Source: Microthrix sp041394405
Lineage (GTDB): Bacteria; Actinomycetota; Acidimicrobiia; Acidimicrobiales; Microtrichaceae
Assembly: GCA_041394405.1 (NCBI GenBank)
Contig: JAWKIF010000007.1
Coordinates: 124,001-188,000 of the forward strand
Direction: 5' to 3'
DNA: 64,000 nt
This document shows, piece by piece, positions 1 through 8,014 of this stretch (the stretch's first letter is position 1; each line of letters opens with the position of its first letter). Made by a program: the position numbers and the translations under genes. Under the pieces are notes generated by a model, which saw nothing but the letters and a program-made list of their open reading frames with translations, was not told the origin of the DNA and searched no databases.

Positions 1-704
1 CCCGTGCGGTCAGCAAGGGCCGCCTGACCGAGACCGAGCACGGCGAGATCCTGGGCCGCGTCAGCGCCACCGACAATCTGGCGGACCTGGCCGACTGCGA
101 CCTGGTGATCGAGTCCGTCGTCGAGGACAAGGCCACCAAACTGGCGCTGTTCTCCGAACTGGACGAGGCGGTCAACGATGACGCCATCCTGGCCACCAAC
201 ACCTCCACGCTCCCGGTGACCGAGATGGCCATGGCCACCAAGCGGCCCGGCAAGGTCTGCGGCATCCACTTCTTCAACCCCGCCAGCGCCATGAAGCTGG
301 TGGAGGTGGTGCGCCCCCTGACCACCGACGACGCCACCATCGACGTCGCACTGGAGTTCGCCAAGCGGTGCGGCAAGGAGCCCGTCGAGGTGGCCGACCG
401 GGCCGGGTTCATCGTGAACCACCTGTTGTTCCCGTACCTCAACAACGCCGTGCGCATGCTGGAGAACGGCACCGCCAGCCGCGAGCACATCGACGAGGCC
501 ATGGTGGGCGGCTGCAACTTCCCCATGGGCCCCCTGGCGCTGCTGGACCTCGTGGGCCTCGACACCTCGGTGGCCATCCTCGACGCCCTCTACGAGGAGT
601 TCGGCGACCACCACTACCGAGTGGTGCCGTTGCTTCGCCGCATGGTCAGCGCCGGACACCTGGGGCGCAAGTCGGGCCAGGGCTTCTACGACTACAGCCG
701 GTAG
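1..704 (+). CDS. 3-hydroxybutyryl-CoA dehydrogenase, 5'-truncated by window edge
   Basis: The frame is open from the first bases of the window to a TAG at 702-704, so the start lies upstream. The visible part reads VIESVVED, then NTSTLPVTEMA, then GIHFFNPASAMKLVEVV. These are the end of the NAD-binding domain and the catalytic His region of 3-hydroxyacyl-CoA dehydrogenases. The C-terminal domain has the family signature FIVNHLLFPYLNNAVRML, and the protein ends GRKSGQGFYDYSR. The enzyme oxidises (S)-3-hydroxyacyl-CoA to 3-oxoacyl-CoA with NAD(P) in fatty-acid or butanoate metabolism. The N-terminal Rossmann glycine motif is outside the window. An ATG-like start at 105 is only an internal GTG codon within conserved sequence. 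The family is secure; the preferred chain length is not known. Confidence 0.9.
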   Translation, partial: RAVSKGRLTETEHGEILGRVSATDNLADLADCDLVIESVVEDKATKLALFSELDEAVNDDAILATNTSTLPVTEMAMATKRPGKVCGIHFFNPASAMKLVEVVRPLTTDDATIDVALEFAKRCGKEPVEVADRAGFIVNHLLFPYLNNAVRMLENGTASREHIDEAMVGGCNFPMGPLALLDLVGLDTSVAILDALYEEFGDHHYRVVPLLRRMVSAGHLGRKSGQGFYDYSR

Positions 705-726
705 CGGGGCCGAGGGCGCTCCCGCC

Positions 727-1479
727 ATGTCACCTGCGGCGTGGAGCTTTCCCCGACCGGCCGACGACGCCGACGATCTGGTGGCGGTGGGGGCGGACCT
801 GGCGCCCGAGACCCTGCTTGGCGCCTACGCCGGCGGCTACTTTCCCATGTTCGTCCCCGTCGGGGGGCGAACGGACGGCGACGCCCTGGGTTGGTTCTCC
901 CCCCGTCGTCGCGGCGTGCTGGTGCCGCGCCGACTGGTGGTGTCGAGATCGCTGCTCCGGTCGGTGCGACGGTTTCGCTTCAGCGTCGACTCGGCATTCG
1001 AAGAGGTGGTGGCCGGTTGCGGCGACCCCAGCCGCCCCGGCGCCTGGATCACGCCCCACATCGCCGGCGCCTACGGCGAACTCCATCGCCTGGGGACGGC
1101 CCACAGCGTCGAGGTGTGGGCCGACGACCGCCTGGTGGGTGGCCTCTACGGGGTGGCGCCGGGACGCCTGTTTGCGGCCGAGTCGAAGTTCCGTCGAGCG
1201 ACCGACGCCTCGAAGGCGGCGGTGGTGGGCCTGGTGGCGCTGGTCCAGGCGGACGCCGACCTCCAGCCCGAACCCGAACCGCTCATCGATACCCAATGGG
1301 CCACCGAGCACCTGGCCACCCTGGGCATCGAGGAGTGGCCGCGGGAGCGGTACCTCGCCTCGCTCGACGCGCTGGTGGCGGCGCCTGGGCCGGACTTCGA
1401 ACGCTGGTCGGTCGACGGCCTCGGCTTCACCGAGCTGGTCCACTCACGGGCCCGGGACGCCCGCCGAGGCCCCCGGTAG
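727..1479 (+). CDS. aat: Leucyl/phenylalanyl-tRNA-protein transferase
   Basis: The 250-residue protein transfers Leu or Phe from its tRNA to proteins with N-terminal Arg or Lys, marking them for ClpS/ClpAP-type degradation in the cytoplasm (N-end rule). Family blocks are in order: GGYFPMF near residue 37, GWFSPRRRGVL near 55, AWITPHIAGAYGELHRLG near 106, HSVEVW near 126, GGLYGV near 138, and AESKFRRATDASKAA near 151. Length is slightly above the usual 210-240. The ATG at 727 follows the upstream dehydrogenase stop by 22 bases, so co-transcription is possible. No strong ribosome binding site is visible. Confidence 0.93.
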   Translation: MSPAAWSFPRPADDADDLVAVGADLAPETLLGAYAGGYFPMFVPVGGRTDGDALGWFSPRRRGVLVPRRLVVSRSLLRSVRRFRFSVDSAFEEVVAGCGDPSRPGAWITPHIAGAYGELHRLGTAHSVEVWADDRLVGGLYGVAPGRLFAAESKFRRATDASKAAVVGLVALVQADADLQPEPEPLIDTQWATEHLATLGIEEWPRERYLASLDALVAAPGPDFERWSVDGLGFTELVHSRARDARRGPR

Positions 1480-1506
1480 GCGGAGCTCGCCGGTAGGGTG
1501 CGGTCA

Positions 1507-2043
1507 ATGGGGGTCCATCACGTCGCATTCGCCACCGCCGACCTGGCGGCAACGCACGCCTTCTACACCGAGGTCATGGGGTTCTCGTTGGTGTACACCA
1601 ACACCGCGCCGACGCCCCAGGGCGGCTGGGCCAAGCACGTCTTCTACGCCACCACGCCGGCGGATCATCCGGGGAGCCCGGGCATGATCGCCTTCTGGGA
1701 GCTGCACGTTGACGGGCTGGAGACCCCCAAGACCGCCATCTCGGTGGACCTGGGGCTGCCCGACTGGGTGAACCACCTGGCCTTCGACGCCGTCAGCCGC
1801 GAGCGCTTCGACGCCGCCCGGGAGCGCATGGTCGCCGCCGGACTGGAGGTGGTGGAGCTGGACCACGAGTTCTGCCACAGCGCCTACGCCCACGACCCCA
1901 ACGGCATCCTGGTGGAATGGTGCCTCAGCATCCGGCCCTTCACCCCCGAAGAGGCCATCGCCGCCGAGGCCGACCGGGTGGCCGAGCGGCCCGAGTTCAA
2001 CGACCTGCCGGACCTGCTGAGCTACTCGCCCGCCGCCGGCTAG
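1507..2043 (+). CDS. VOC (glyoxalase/bleomycin resistance) family protein
   Basis: The protein (178 residues from the ATG at 1507; a GTG at 1498 adds three) has the vicinal-oxygen-chelate fold pattern. It starts GVHHVAFATADLAATHAFYTEVMGF, with the first metal-site His near the N terminus, and has a second half with NHLAFDA and DPNGILVEW. These proteins use a divalent metal for isomerisation, dioxygenation or binding, and the substrate cannot be read from sequence. The C terminus has an extra segment of about 30 residues (RPFTPEEAIAAEADRVAERP) seen in some dioxygenase-like members. It begins 27 bases after aat. Confidence 0.8.
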   Translation: MGVHHVAFATADLAATHAFYTEVMGFSLVYTNTAPTPQGGWAKHVFYATTPADHPGSPGMIAFWELHVDGLETPKTAISVDLGLPDWVNHLAFDAVSRERFDAARERMVAAGLEVVELDHEFCHSAYAHDPNGILVEWCLSIRPFTPEEAIAAEADRVAERPEFNDLPDLLSYSPAAG

Positions 2044-2231
2044 GGCGCTCCCGGGCACGAGGCCCGCCGGGCCGTCCCGGCGCCGGGACGTCGTCACCGG
2101 GTCATCGCTGCCACGCCGTGGCCGTGTTCTTGTCCACGAGCCGGCCCGCGTCCCATTCTCAGGTTGTTCTGACTACCGTGCGTGGATAGCTCGACCTGAT
2201 ATCAACGGCAGTCGACCCACGGGACCAGCGC

Positions 2232-2954
2232 ATGCAGACATCAACACGAACTGGGGTCATCGCCGGAGTCGTCGCCGCGGTGACCCTCCTCCTGATCGCC
2301 GTGGCCGGGTGTGGAGCAGTTGCCCTCTGGGCTTTGAACAACTCCGCCGAAGACGAGTTCGAGCTGTCCAGCACGGCCACCACCGCAGAGGGGAACGGTG
2401 AGGCCGACGAGGCCGACACCCCCGCCGAGGGCGCCACCACTTGGGAGGTCACCTCGGGCAGCGAGGCCGGGTACCGCATCGACGAGGTGCTGCGCGGCCT
2501 GGAGAAGACCGCCACCGCCCGCACCGAGGACGTCACCGGCGAACTCACGCTGGAGGGCGCCAAGGTGAGCGACGCCACGGTGACCGTGCAGCTGGAGGGC
2601 CTCACCTCCGATGCCGCCCTTCGCGACGACAAGGTTCGCTCGGACTACCTGGAGACCGATCAGTTTCCCGAGGCCACCTTCACCCTCGCCGGCCCACTGG
2701 AGCTGAGCGGCGAGCCCGAGGTCGGCGCCCCGGTCTCCACCGAGGCCGAGGGCACACTCGAGCTGCACGGGGTCACCCGCGACGTCACCGTGAGCCTCGA
2801 CGCCCAGCTGACCGCCGCCGATTCGATGGAGGTGGTGGGCTCGGCGCCCATCGCACTGGCCGACTACGACATCGAGGTGCCCGACATCTCGGGCATCGTG
2901 AAGGCCAGCCCCGAAGGGTCGGTGGAGTTCAAGCTGCAGCTCGCCCCCGCCTGA
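2232..2954 (+). CDS. YceI-like domain protein with N-terminal membrane anchor
   Basis: The protein has 240 residues. Residues about 8-30 form a hydrophobic segment (VIAGVVAAVTLLLIAVAGCG). AVAGC resembles a lipobox, so it could be a lipoprotein or a single-pass anchor. An acidic linker of about 35 residues follows. Residues about 75-240 match the YceI beta-barrel family: it has VLRGLEKTATARTEDVTGEL, then RSDYLETDQFPEATF, then the LHGVTRDVTVSL block. YceI proteins bind isoprenoid or other lipids in the cell envelope. It stands alone, with a 188-base gap upstream and no clear partner. The family call is good; the ligand is unknown. Confidence 0.83.
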   Translation: MQTSTRTGVIAGVVAAVTLLLIAVAGCGAVALWALNNSAEDEFELSSTATTAEGNGEADEADTPAEGATTWEVTSGSEAGYRIDEVLRGLEKTATARTEDVTGELTLEGAKVSDATVTVQLEGLTSDAALRDDKVRSDYLETDQFPEATFTLAGPLELSGEPEVGAPVSTEAEGTLELHGVTRDVTVSLDAQLTAADSMEVVGSAPIALADYDIEVPDISGIVKASPEGSVEFKLQLAPA

Positions 2955-2989
2955 CCGGCGGGGCCCACGCCGCGCCGGCGGATGGCCCC

Positions 2990-3337
2990 CTACCCGAGGG
3001 TGACGTAGCCGTAGATCACGCAGAACCCCGCCGCGTTGAGCAGCAGGATGCTGCCCACGACGACCAGGGCTGCGTTGCGGCGCCAGCCGGAGATCGAGCC
3101 CGGGCCGTCCGGGGCGGGCATGTACCACTCGGGCAGGCGTTGCCGGAAGCGGGCCCCCTCCCGGTCGCCGCCGAGCAGCTCGCCCAACTCGGGGCCGTCG
3201 AATGCGGCCGGGTCCACCCGGGCCGCTAGCGCCTGGCGGTCCAGCTCGGCGCCGCTCAGCGGCGGCGCATCGGCTGGAGCCACCATGTTACCGGCGGAAG
3301 CTGAGTTGGCGTCGCTCAGCGCGGTTGCGGGCTCCAT
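2990..3337 (-). CDS. Small membrane protein of unknown function
   Basis: I do not recognise this 115-residue protein. Its first 85 residues are Ala/Asp-rich with a Leu/Arg-containing stretch (GARFRQRLPEWYMPAP). Its last 25 residues form one transmembrane helix (RRNAALVVVGSILLLNAAGF), giving a tail-anchored layout. The ATG at 3337 overlaps the 3' end of the upstream acyl-CoA synthetase gene by 22 bases, so the two are probably transcribed together. Codon use is like that of the neighbours. It could be a membrane accessory of the synthetase, but nothing in the sequence shows this. Confidence 0.6.
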   Translation of the reverse strand: MEPATALSDANSASAGNMVAPADAPPLSGAELDRQALAARVDPAAFDGPELGELLGGDREGARFRQRLPEWYMPAPDGPGSISGWRRNAALVVVGSILLLNAAGFCVIYGYVTLG

Positions 3338-4896
3338 GGCGCCTCAGCGTACGACTCGCGCAGCTTGAACTTCAGCACCTTGCGCAGGGTCTCGTTGCGG
3401 GGCAGCGCGTCGACCACCTCCAGCTGCTCGGGGATCTTGCGGGTCATCAGCCCCGCCTCCTGGAGGTGAGCCGACATCTCGGCAAAGGTCAGATCGTCGG
3501 CGCCCCCGGCGCGCTCAACCACGGCCGCCACCCGCTCGCCGCGCTCCTCGTCGGGCAGGCCGATCACCGCCACGTCGCCCACCTTGGGGTGGGTGAAGAG
3601 CAGGTCCTCGACCTCCTTGGCCGAGATGTTCTCGCCCTTGCGGATGATGACGTCCTTGAGGCGCCCCGTGAGCGCCAGGTGGCCGTCCTCCCGCAGGATG
3701 CCCAGGTCGCCCGTGCGGAACCAGCCGTCGGCGTCGAACGCTGCCGCGGTGGCCTCGGGGTCGGTGTAGCCCAGGCACACCATGGGCCCCTTCAGGCGCA
3801 CCTCGCCCTCGACGCCCGGCGGCGCCACCTCGCCGTTCTCGGTGACGATGCGCACCTGCGCGCCCGGCACCGGCGCCCCCTCGGTGTTGGCCAGCTGCTC
3901 CTCGGTGTCACGGGGCGACCCCTGGGAGATCATGGGCACCTCGGTCATGCCGTAGCCGTGGCAGACGGGCACGCCGATCTCGTCGCGGATGCGCGCAGCC
4001 AGCTCGGGCGGCTTGGGGGCGCCGCCCCCCGAGATGAGCTTGAGGGTGGGGATGAACTTCTCGCCCGGGGTCTTGGCCTGCTCGGCCAGGAACATCTGGT
4101 AGAACGCGGTCGATCCGCCGATCATGGTGACGCCGTGCCGGTTGAAGGTCTCCACCGCCGCCGGTGGGTTGAACGCCTCGATGAGCACGGCGGGAAAGCC
4201 CGAGTGCAGGCACATGATGAGGTAGTCGGGCCCGGCAATGTGCGCATACGGAAAGGCCATGGAGCCCACGTCGCCGGGCCCCAGGTCGACCGCCGCCGCC
4301 AGGCCGCGGCCGCCGGCCAGCAGCGTGGCGTCGGTGTGGCGAACGCCCTTGGGCTCCGACGTGGTTCCGGACGTGTAGTAGATCCAGCGAACGGTGGTGG
4401 CGGGATCCTCCGGGGGCACAAACGCCGCCAGCGTGGCGGGGTCGCCCGTGGGGCGCCCGTCGGCCAGGCTGAGCACCGTGGGGGTCGGGACGTCCTCCGG
4501 CAACCCGTCGACGACACCCTGGGCAAGCGCAACGAAGTCGGTGCCCATCCAGTCGCCGGGCACCACCACCAGGTCGGGTTGGGTGCGCCGGATGGCCACG
4601 CCCAGTTCCCGTTCCCGGTAGATGTGCAGGATCGGGTTCTGGAGGGCGCCCAGCCGGGCCAGCGCCAGGGACGTGACCACGGCGTCCATGGTGGTGGGCA
4701 GCATCCAGGTGACGGGCGTGCCCTCACCCACGCCCATGGCCGCCAGGCCCGACGCAGTGGCGAGCGCCTCGTCCCGCAGCTGGGCGAAGGTCAGGGTGTT
4801 GTCGCGCTCGTCGATCAGCACGGTGGCGTCGGGCGACGCCTCCGCCCTGGCCTCCACCAGCTGCCAGATGGTTCCAGCTTGTTCGGGTGTGGTCAT
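3316..4896 (-). CDS. AMP-dependent acyl-CoA synthetase/ligase
   Basis: The 526-residue enzyme activates a carboxylic acid with ATP and joins it to CoA. Signatures are the phosphate-binding loop YYTSGTTSEPKG (about residues 173-184), HGYGMTEVP, WFRTGDLG, and the hinge and catalytic-lysine region GRLKDVIIRKGENISAKE. The C-terminal lysine region ends RNETLRKVLKFKLRE. These are typical of cyclohexanecarboxylate- or medium-chain acyl-CoA ligases; the substrate is not determined. I chose the ATG at 4896 because GGGGGAG lies 8 bases upstream, although the frame is open back to 5004. A small membrane-protein gene overlaps its 3' end. Confidence 0.9.
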   Translation of the reverse strand: MTTPEQAGTIWQLVEARAEASPDATVLIDERDNTLTFAQLRDEALATASGLAAMGVGEGTPVTWMLPTTMDAVVTSLALARLGALQNPILHIYRERELGVAIRRTQPDLVVVPGDWMGTDFVALAQGVVDGLPEDVPTPTVLSLADGRPTGDPATLAAFVPPEDPATTVRWIYYTSGTTSEPKGVRHTDATLLAGGRGLAAAVDLGPGDVGSMAFPYAHIAGPDYLIMCLHSGFPAVLIEAFNPPAAVETFNRHGVTMIGGSTAFYQMFLAEQAKTPGEKFIPTLKLISGGGAPKPPELAARIRDEIGVPVCHGYGMTEVPMISQGSPRDTEEQLANTEGAPVPGAQVRIVTENGEVAPPGVEGEVRLKGPMVCLGYTDPEATAAAFDADGWFRTGDLGILREDGHLALTGRLKDVIIRKGENISAKEVEDLLFTHPKVGDVAVIGLPDEERGERVAAVVERAGGADDLTFAEMSAHLQEAGLMTRKIPEQLEVVDALPRNETLRKVLKFKLRESYAEAPWSPQPR

Positions 4897-5013
4897 GTTG
4901 GTCGCTCCCCCAGTGCGGACCCACGGCCCGGCATCGTCCGATTCGGCTCGGCCAGCGAGGCTACCCGGTTGCCGCGTGCCACCCGGGTGAACTCGGGCAG
5001 GCACGTCGGGGCC

Positions 5014-6399
5014 TCAGAGGTCCTCGCGAGCGGGGTTCTCGAACAGCGTGTGATGGGGCAGGAAGACCAGCTGCAGGCTGCCCGTCGGGCCGGCGCGATG
5101 CTTCGAGATGATCACCTCGGCCAAGCCCGCATCGGAGGTATCGGGGTGATACACCTCGTCCCGGTACAGGAACAGCACCACGTCGGCGTCCTGTTCGATC
5201 GAGCCGGACTCCCGCAGGTCCGACAACATCGGCCGCTTGTCGGCGCGCTGCTCCAGCGAACGCGACAGCTGCGACAGCGCCAGCACCGGCGTGTCGATCT
5301 CGCGTGCCAGCACCTTGAGCCCTCGGCTGATCTCGGCGATCTCGGTCTGGCGGTTCTCGGCCCGACCCGGGCCCGACATGAGCTGCATGTAGTCCACCAC
5401 GATGAGGCCCAACGATCCGCCAAGCTCGGACTTCAACCGCCGGGCCTTGGCCCTCAACTCCATGACCGTGAGGTTGGCGTTGTCGTCGATCCACAGGTCG
5501 ATCTCGGCCAACCGTCCCAGCGACCGCATCAGGCGGTCCCAGTCGGCGTCGTTCGGCTTGCCGCTGCGCAGCTGGCCGGCGTTGATGCGGGCGTCCATGG
5601 ACACCAACCGCTGGGTGAGCTCGATGTGGCTCATCTCGAGGCTGAAGAACACCACCGACTTGTTGCCCTTGGTGGCGGCGTTGCGGGCGATGGCCAACGC
5701 CAGCGCCGTCTTGCCCATGGCGGGGCGGGCGCCCAGCACGATCAGGGCGCCCGGCTGCAGGCCATAGAGCCGCTTGTCCAGCTCGTCGAAGCCCGTCGGG
5801 GTTCCGGTGATGGCACCGCCCTGCTCGTACATCTGCTCGAAGCGGCTCAGCGTGTCGTCCAGCAGGTCGCGCAGCGGCACCATGGTGTCGGTCACCCGGC
5901 GCTGGGCCACCCGATAGATGAGCGACTCGGCGGTGTCCATGGTGGAGGTGACGTCGTCGGTGGGCTGGAAGCCCAAATCCGAGATCTCGCTCGCCGTGAA
6001 GATCAGGCGGCGCATCAACGAGTTCTCCTCCACCACCCGGGCGTAGTGCGACGCGTTGGACACCGCAGCGGAGGACCGTTGGAGTTCGGCCAGCTTCGGC
6101 GCGCCCCCGATGGCCTCCAGCAACCCGTTGCGCTGCAGCTGCTCGGCCACCAGCACCGAGTCCACCGCAGAACCCGCCGCATACAACCCCGAGATGGCCT
6201 CGAAGACGTGCCCGTGGGCGGGCTGATAGAAGTCCGAGGCCTCCAGCCGCTGGATGGCGTCGCCGATGGCCGCCGGACTGAGCAACATGGCCCCCAACAG
6301 CGACTGTTCGGCGGCCAGGTTGTGGGGCGGCTGACGGGCGCCGCCCGAGCCCGCGGGTGGGCCGCCCCGGTCGTTGGAACCCGAGTGCTGCTCGCTCAC
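5014..6399 (-). CDS. dnaB: Replicative DNA helicase DnaB
   Basis: DnaB is the hexameric 5'-3' helicase of the replication fork. The N-terminal primase-interacting domain begins at HNLAAEQSLLGAMLLSP. The RecA-like domain has Walker A GARPAMGKTA and the H4 loop region GLIVVDYMQLMSG, then QLSRSLEQR and SGSIEQDADVV. No intein interrupts it. The GTG at 6399 gives 461 residues and has AAGGCGG five bases upstream; another in-frame GTG at 6444 adds 15 residues but has no ribosome site. It is last in the rpsF-ssb-rpsR-rplI-dnaB array. It is separated from rplI by about 245 bases that hold a strong palindrome and DnaA-box-like sites, so it may have its own promoter. Confidence 0.95.
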   Translation of the reverse strand: MSEQHSGSNDRGGPPAGSGGARQPPHNLAAEQSLLGAMLLSPAAIGDAIQRLEASDFYQPAHGHVFEAISGLYAAGSAVDSVLVAEQLQRNGLLEAIGGAPKLAELQRSSAAVSNASHYARVVEENSLMRRLIFTASEISDLGFQPTDDVTSTMDTAESLIYRVAQRRVTDTMVPLRDLLDDTLSRFEQMYEQGGAITGTPTGFDELDKRLYGLQPGALIVLGARPAMGKTALALAIARNAATKGNKSVVFFSLEMSHIELTQRLVSMDARINAGQLRSGKPNDADWDRLMRSLGRLAEIDLWIDDNANLTVMELRAKARRLKSELGGSLGLIVVDYMQLMSGPGRAENRQTEIAEISRGLKVLAREIDTPVLALSQLSRSLEQRADKRPMLSDLRESGSIEQDADVVLFLYRDEVYHPDTSDAGLAEVIISKHRAGPTGSLQLVFLPHHTLFENPAREDL

Positions 6400-6498
6400 C
6401 AGTGCCGCCTTGCGCCGTTCATAGCCCTCACCCCAGTGCCCCACGTCGATCGTCTGCGCCCATTGTGCACCGTCGACGGACCCCGAACCGCCGCCGCT

Positions 6499-6527
6499 GC
6501 GTTACCCACAGGGCCTGTGGGTAACGC
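6499..6527. repeat. 29-bp perfect palindrome upstream of dnaB
   Basis: Two 14-base arms pair perfectly around one central base. The arms hold TTACCCACA (6502-6510) and its inverted copy TGTGGGTAA (6516-6524), each one base from the DnaA box TTATCCACA. There is no T-run on either side and the loop is a single base, so it looks more like an operator or cruciform than an intrinsic terminator. Confidence 0.7.
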
Positions 6528-6616
6528 AAACCACGCCGCTTGGGTGCGGTGACGCGCCCTTCAGCGGCCGCAAGCCCGCTCGATGACAGCACTGCCACTT
6601 CGAGCGGGCAATTCGT

Positions 6617-6636
6617 TGTGGACAACCTGTGGACAG
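6617..6636 (-). promoter_or_regulatory. Two tandem DnaA boxes in the rplI-dnaB gap
   Basis: On the minus strand, 6617-6625 reads TTGTCCACA, the box preferred in high-GC actinobacteria, and 6628-6636 reads CTGTCCACA, one base different. They are in the same orientation, 11 bases apart start to start. They lie directly after the rplI stop and about 220 bases upstream of dnaB. Together with the palindrome at 6499 they make four DnaA-like sites in 138 bases. Binding is inferred. Confidence 0.5.
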
Positions 6637-6643
6637 CCTGTGC

Positions 6644-7090
6644 TCAGGCCGGCACGACCTCGATGGTGACCGGGAACGAGACGTCGCCGTGTGGTCGCAG
6701 CGTCGCCGTGTGGCTCCCCAAGGTCCGCAGGTGATCCTCCAGGTGGACGTCCTTGCGGTCGACCTCGAAGCCGGTCTGCTCGCCGATGGCGTCGGCCACG
6801 TCGGCGTTGGTGATGGATCCGAACAGCTTGCCCGAGTCGCCCGCCTTGGCGGCGATCGAGATGGACGCGGTGACCAGGGTCTTCGCCATCTCCTCGGCCT
6901 GCTCACGGGCCGCCGCGTCGCGCTGATCACGCGCCCGACGCATGGAGTCGGCCTGGGCCTGCGCGCCATCGGTGGCCGCCATGGCCAGATGCTGCGGGAT
7001 GAGGTAGTTCCGGGCATGCCCGGTGGCCACCTCGACCAGGTCGCCGCGCTTGCCCAGGTCCGCGATGTCGGCTCGGAGAATGACCTTCAC
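6644..7090 (-). CDS. rplI: 50S ribosomal protein L9
   Basis: The 148-residue protein matches L9, which binds 23S rRNA domain V near the L1 stalk. The N-terminal domain is canonical: KVILRADIADLGKRGDLVEV, then GHARNYLIPQHLA. The connecting helix is followed by a C-terminal domain (KLFGSITNADVADAI, then VHLEDHLRTLGSH). The start is a GTG at 7090 that overlaps the rpsR stop (GTGA). GAGGAGG lies upstream, inside rpsR, which indicates translational coupling. Confidence 0.97.
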   Translation of the reverse strand: MKVILRADIADLGKRGDLVEVATGHARNYLIPQHLAMAATDGAQAQADSMRRARDQRDAAAREQAEEMAKTLVTASISIAAKAGDSGKLFGSITNADVADAIGEQTGFEVDRKDVHLEDHLRTLGSHTATLRPHGDVSFPVTIEVVPA

Positions 7091-7545
7091 GACGCCACCT
7101 CCTCGGTGCTCACCGGAGCGTCGGCTGCCGCGGCGTCGTCGGTGGGGGGAGCAGCCTCGCGGTCGCCGCGGTCTGGGCGATCGCTGCTGTCGCCGCGGTC
7201 ACCGCGATCGCCACGGTCACCACGGTCACCGCGGTCACCTCGTTCGCCGTCACGATCTCGACCTCGGCCCCCGCCGCCACCCCGATGGGTGGTGACGCGG
7301 TTGGTGTAGGGCAACAGGGCCATCTCGCGGGCATTGCGGATGGCCAGGGCCACCTGCCGCTGCTGCTGGGTGCTGTTGCCCGTGACCCGACGAGCCCGGA
7401 TCTTGGCGCGATCGGACTGGAATCGACGAAGAAGGTTCACGTCCTTCCAGTCGACGTAGTCGATGCTCTCGGTGTTGAGAATCGACACCTTCTTCTTGGT
7501 CCGGCGGCCGGACTCTTTTGCCTTGGGGCGGCGGGGGCGTGCCAT
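7087..7545 (-). CDS. rpsR: 30S ribosomal protein S18 with long repetitive C-terminal tail
   Basis: The first part of the 152-residue protein is S18: KKVSILNTESIDYVDWKDV, then LLRRFQSDRAKIRARRVTGN, then QQRQVALAIRNAREMALLPY. S18 partners S6 on the small-subunit platform. Canonical S18 is about 75-90 residues. Here a tail of about 70 residues follows: a Gly/Arg stretch, then Arg-Gly-Asp triplets (RGDRGDRGDRGDRGD), then an acidic Ala-rich end. The ATG at 7545 shares its A with the ssb stop (TGATG), with GAGGAG upstream. The gene overlaps rplI by four bases. The start codon is certain because the conserved S18 body begins soon after it. Confidence 0.95.
   Translation of the reverse strand: MARPRRPKAKESGRRTKKKVSILNTESIDYVDWKDVNLLRRFQSDRAKIRARRVTGNSTQQQRQVALAIRNAREMALLPYTNRVTTHRGGGGGRGRDRDGERGDRGDRGDRGDRGDRGDSSDRPDRGDREAAPPTDDAAAADAPVSTEEVAS
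7191..7244. repeat. 9-bp tandem repeat encoding the RGD tail of S18
   Basis: Six imperfect 9-base units, of the form CGCCGCGGT or CACCACGGT, lie inside rpsR. Read on the minus strand they encode the Arg-Gly-Asp triplets of the C-terminal extension. Such repeats can expand or contract by slippage without a frameshift. Confidence 0.75.
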
Positions 7546-8003
7546 CAGAAGGGCTCCTCGTCGTAGTCGTATCCGGCTGGTGGTGCGGCGGGCGGCGGGG
7601 CGGCAGCCGGGGCCGACGCACCTCCACCTTCGCCGGGAGAGCGCTTTTCGTTCTTCGTGATCGCAGCGGTGGCCCAACGCAGGCTGGGGGCGACCTCGTC
7701 GGCCACGATCTCCACCTTGGAGCGACGTTCCCCCTCGGGGCCGTCCCAGCTGCGCTGATCGAGGCGGCCGGTGACGATGACGCGCGTGCCCTTGGTGCAG
7801 GACTCCGACACGTTCTCGCCAAGCTGGGCCCAGGCCACGACGTCAAAGAACGACGTGGCCTCCTCCCACTCGTTGGTCTGGCGGTTCTGCCAGCGACGGT
7901 TCACAGCGACGCCGAAGTTGGCGACGCCTTGACCGCTGGGCGTGAAGCGCAGTTCCGGTTCCCGGGTGATGTTCCCGATGATGGTGACGGTGTTCGTGGG
8001 CAT
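7545..8003 (-). CDS. ssb: Single-stranded DNA-binding protein
   Basis: The 152-residue protein begins TNTVTIIGNITREPELRFT and has the OB-fold blocks VANFGVAVNRRW, FFDVVAWAQLGENV, and KGTRVIVTGRLDQRSW. A Gly/Ala/Pro-rich linker follows, and the protein ends DYDEEPF, the acidic partner-binding tip of bacterial SSBs. It coats single-stranded DNA and recruits repair and replication proteins. I chose the ATG at 8003 because AGGAGG lies upstream and the OB fold starts there. The stop overlaps the rpsR start. Confidence 0.97.
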   Translation of the reverse strand: MPTNTVTIIGNITREPELRFTPSGQGVANFGVAVNRRWQNRQTNEWEEATSFFDVVAWAQLGENVSESCTKGTRVIVTGRLDQRSWDGPEGERRSKVEIVADEVAPSLRWATAAITKNEKRSPGEGGGASAPAAAPPPAAPPAGYDYDEEPF

Positions 8004-8014
8004 GGTGGACCTCC

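Noticed and set aside
3202..6552. Very long open frame antisense to the acyl-CoA synthetase and dnaB genes
   Set aside because: It mirrors conserved genes on the other strand. High GC makes such frames common, and the protein shows no family pattern.
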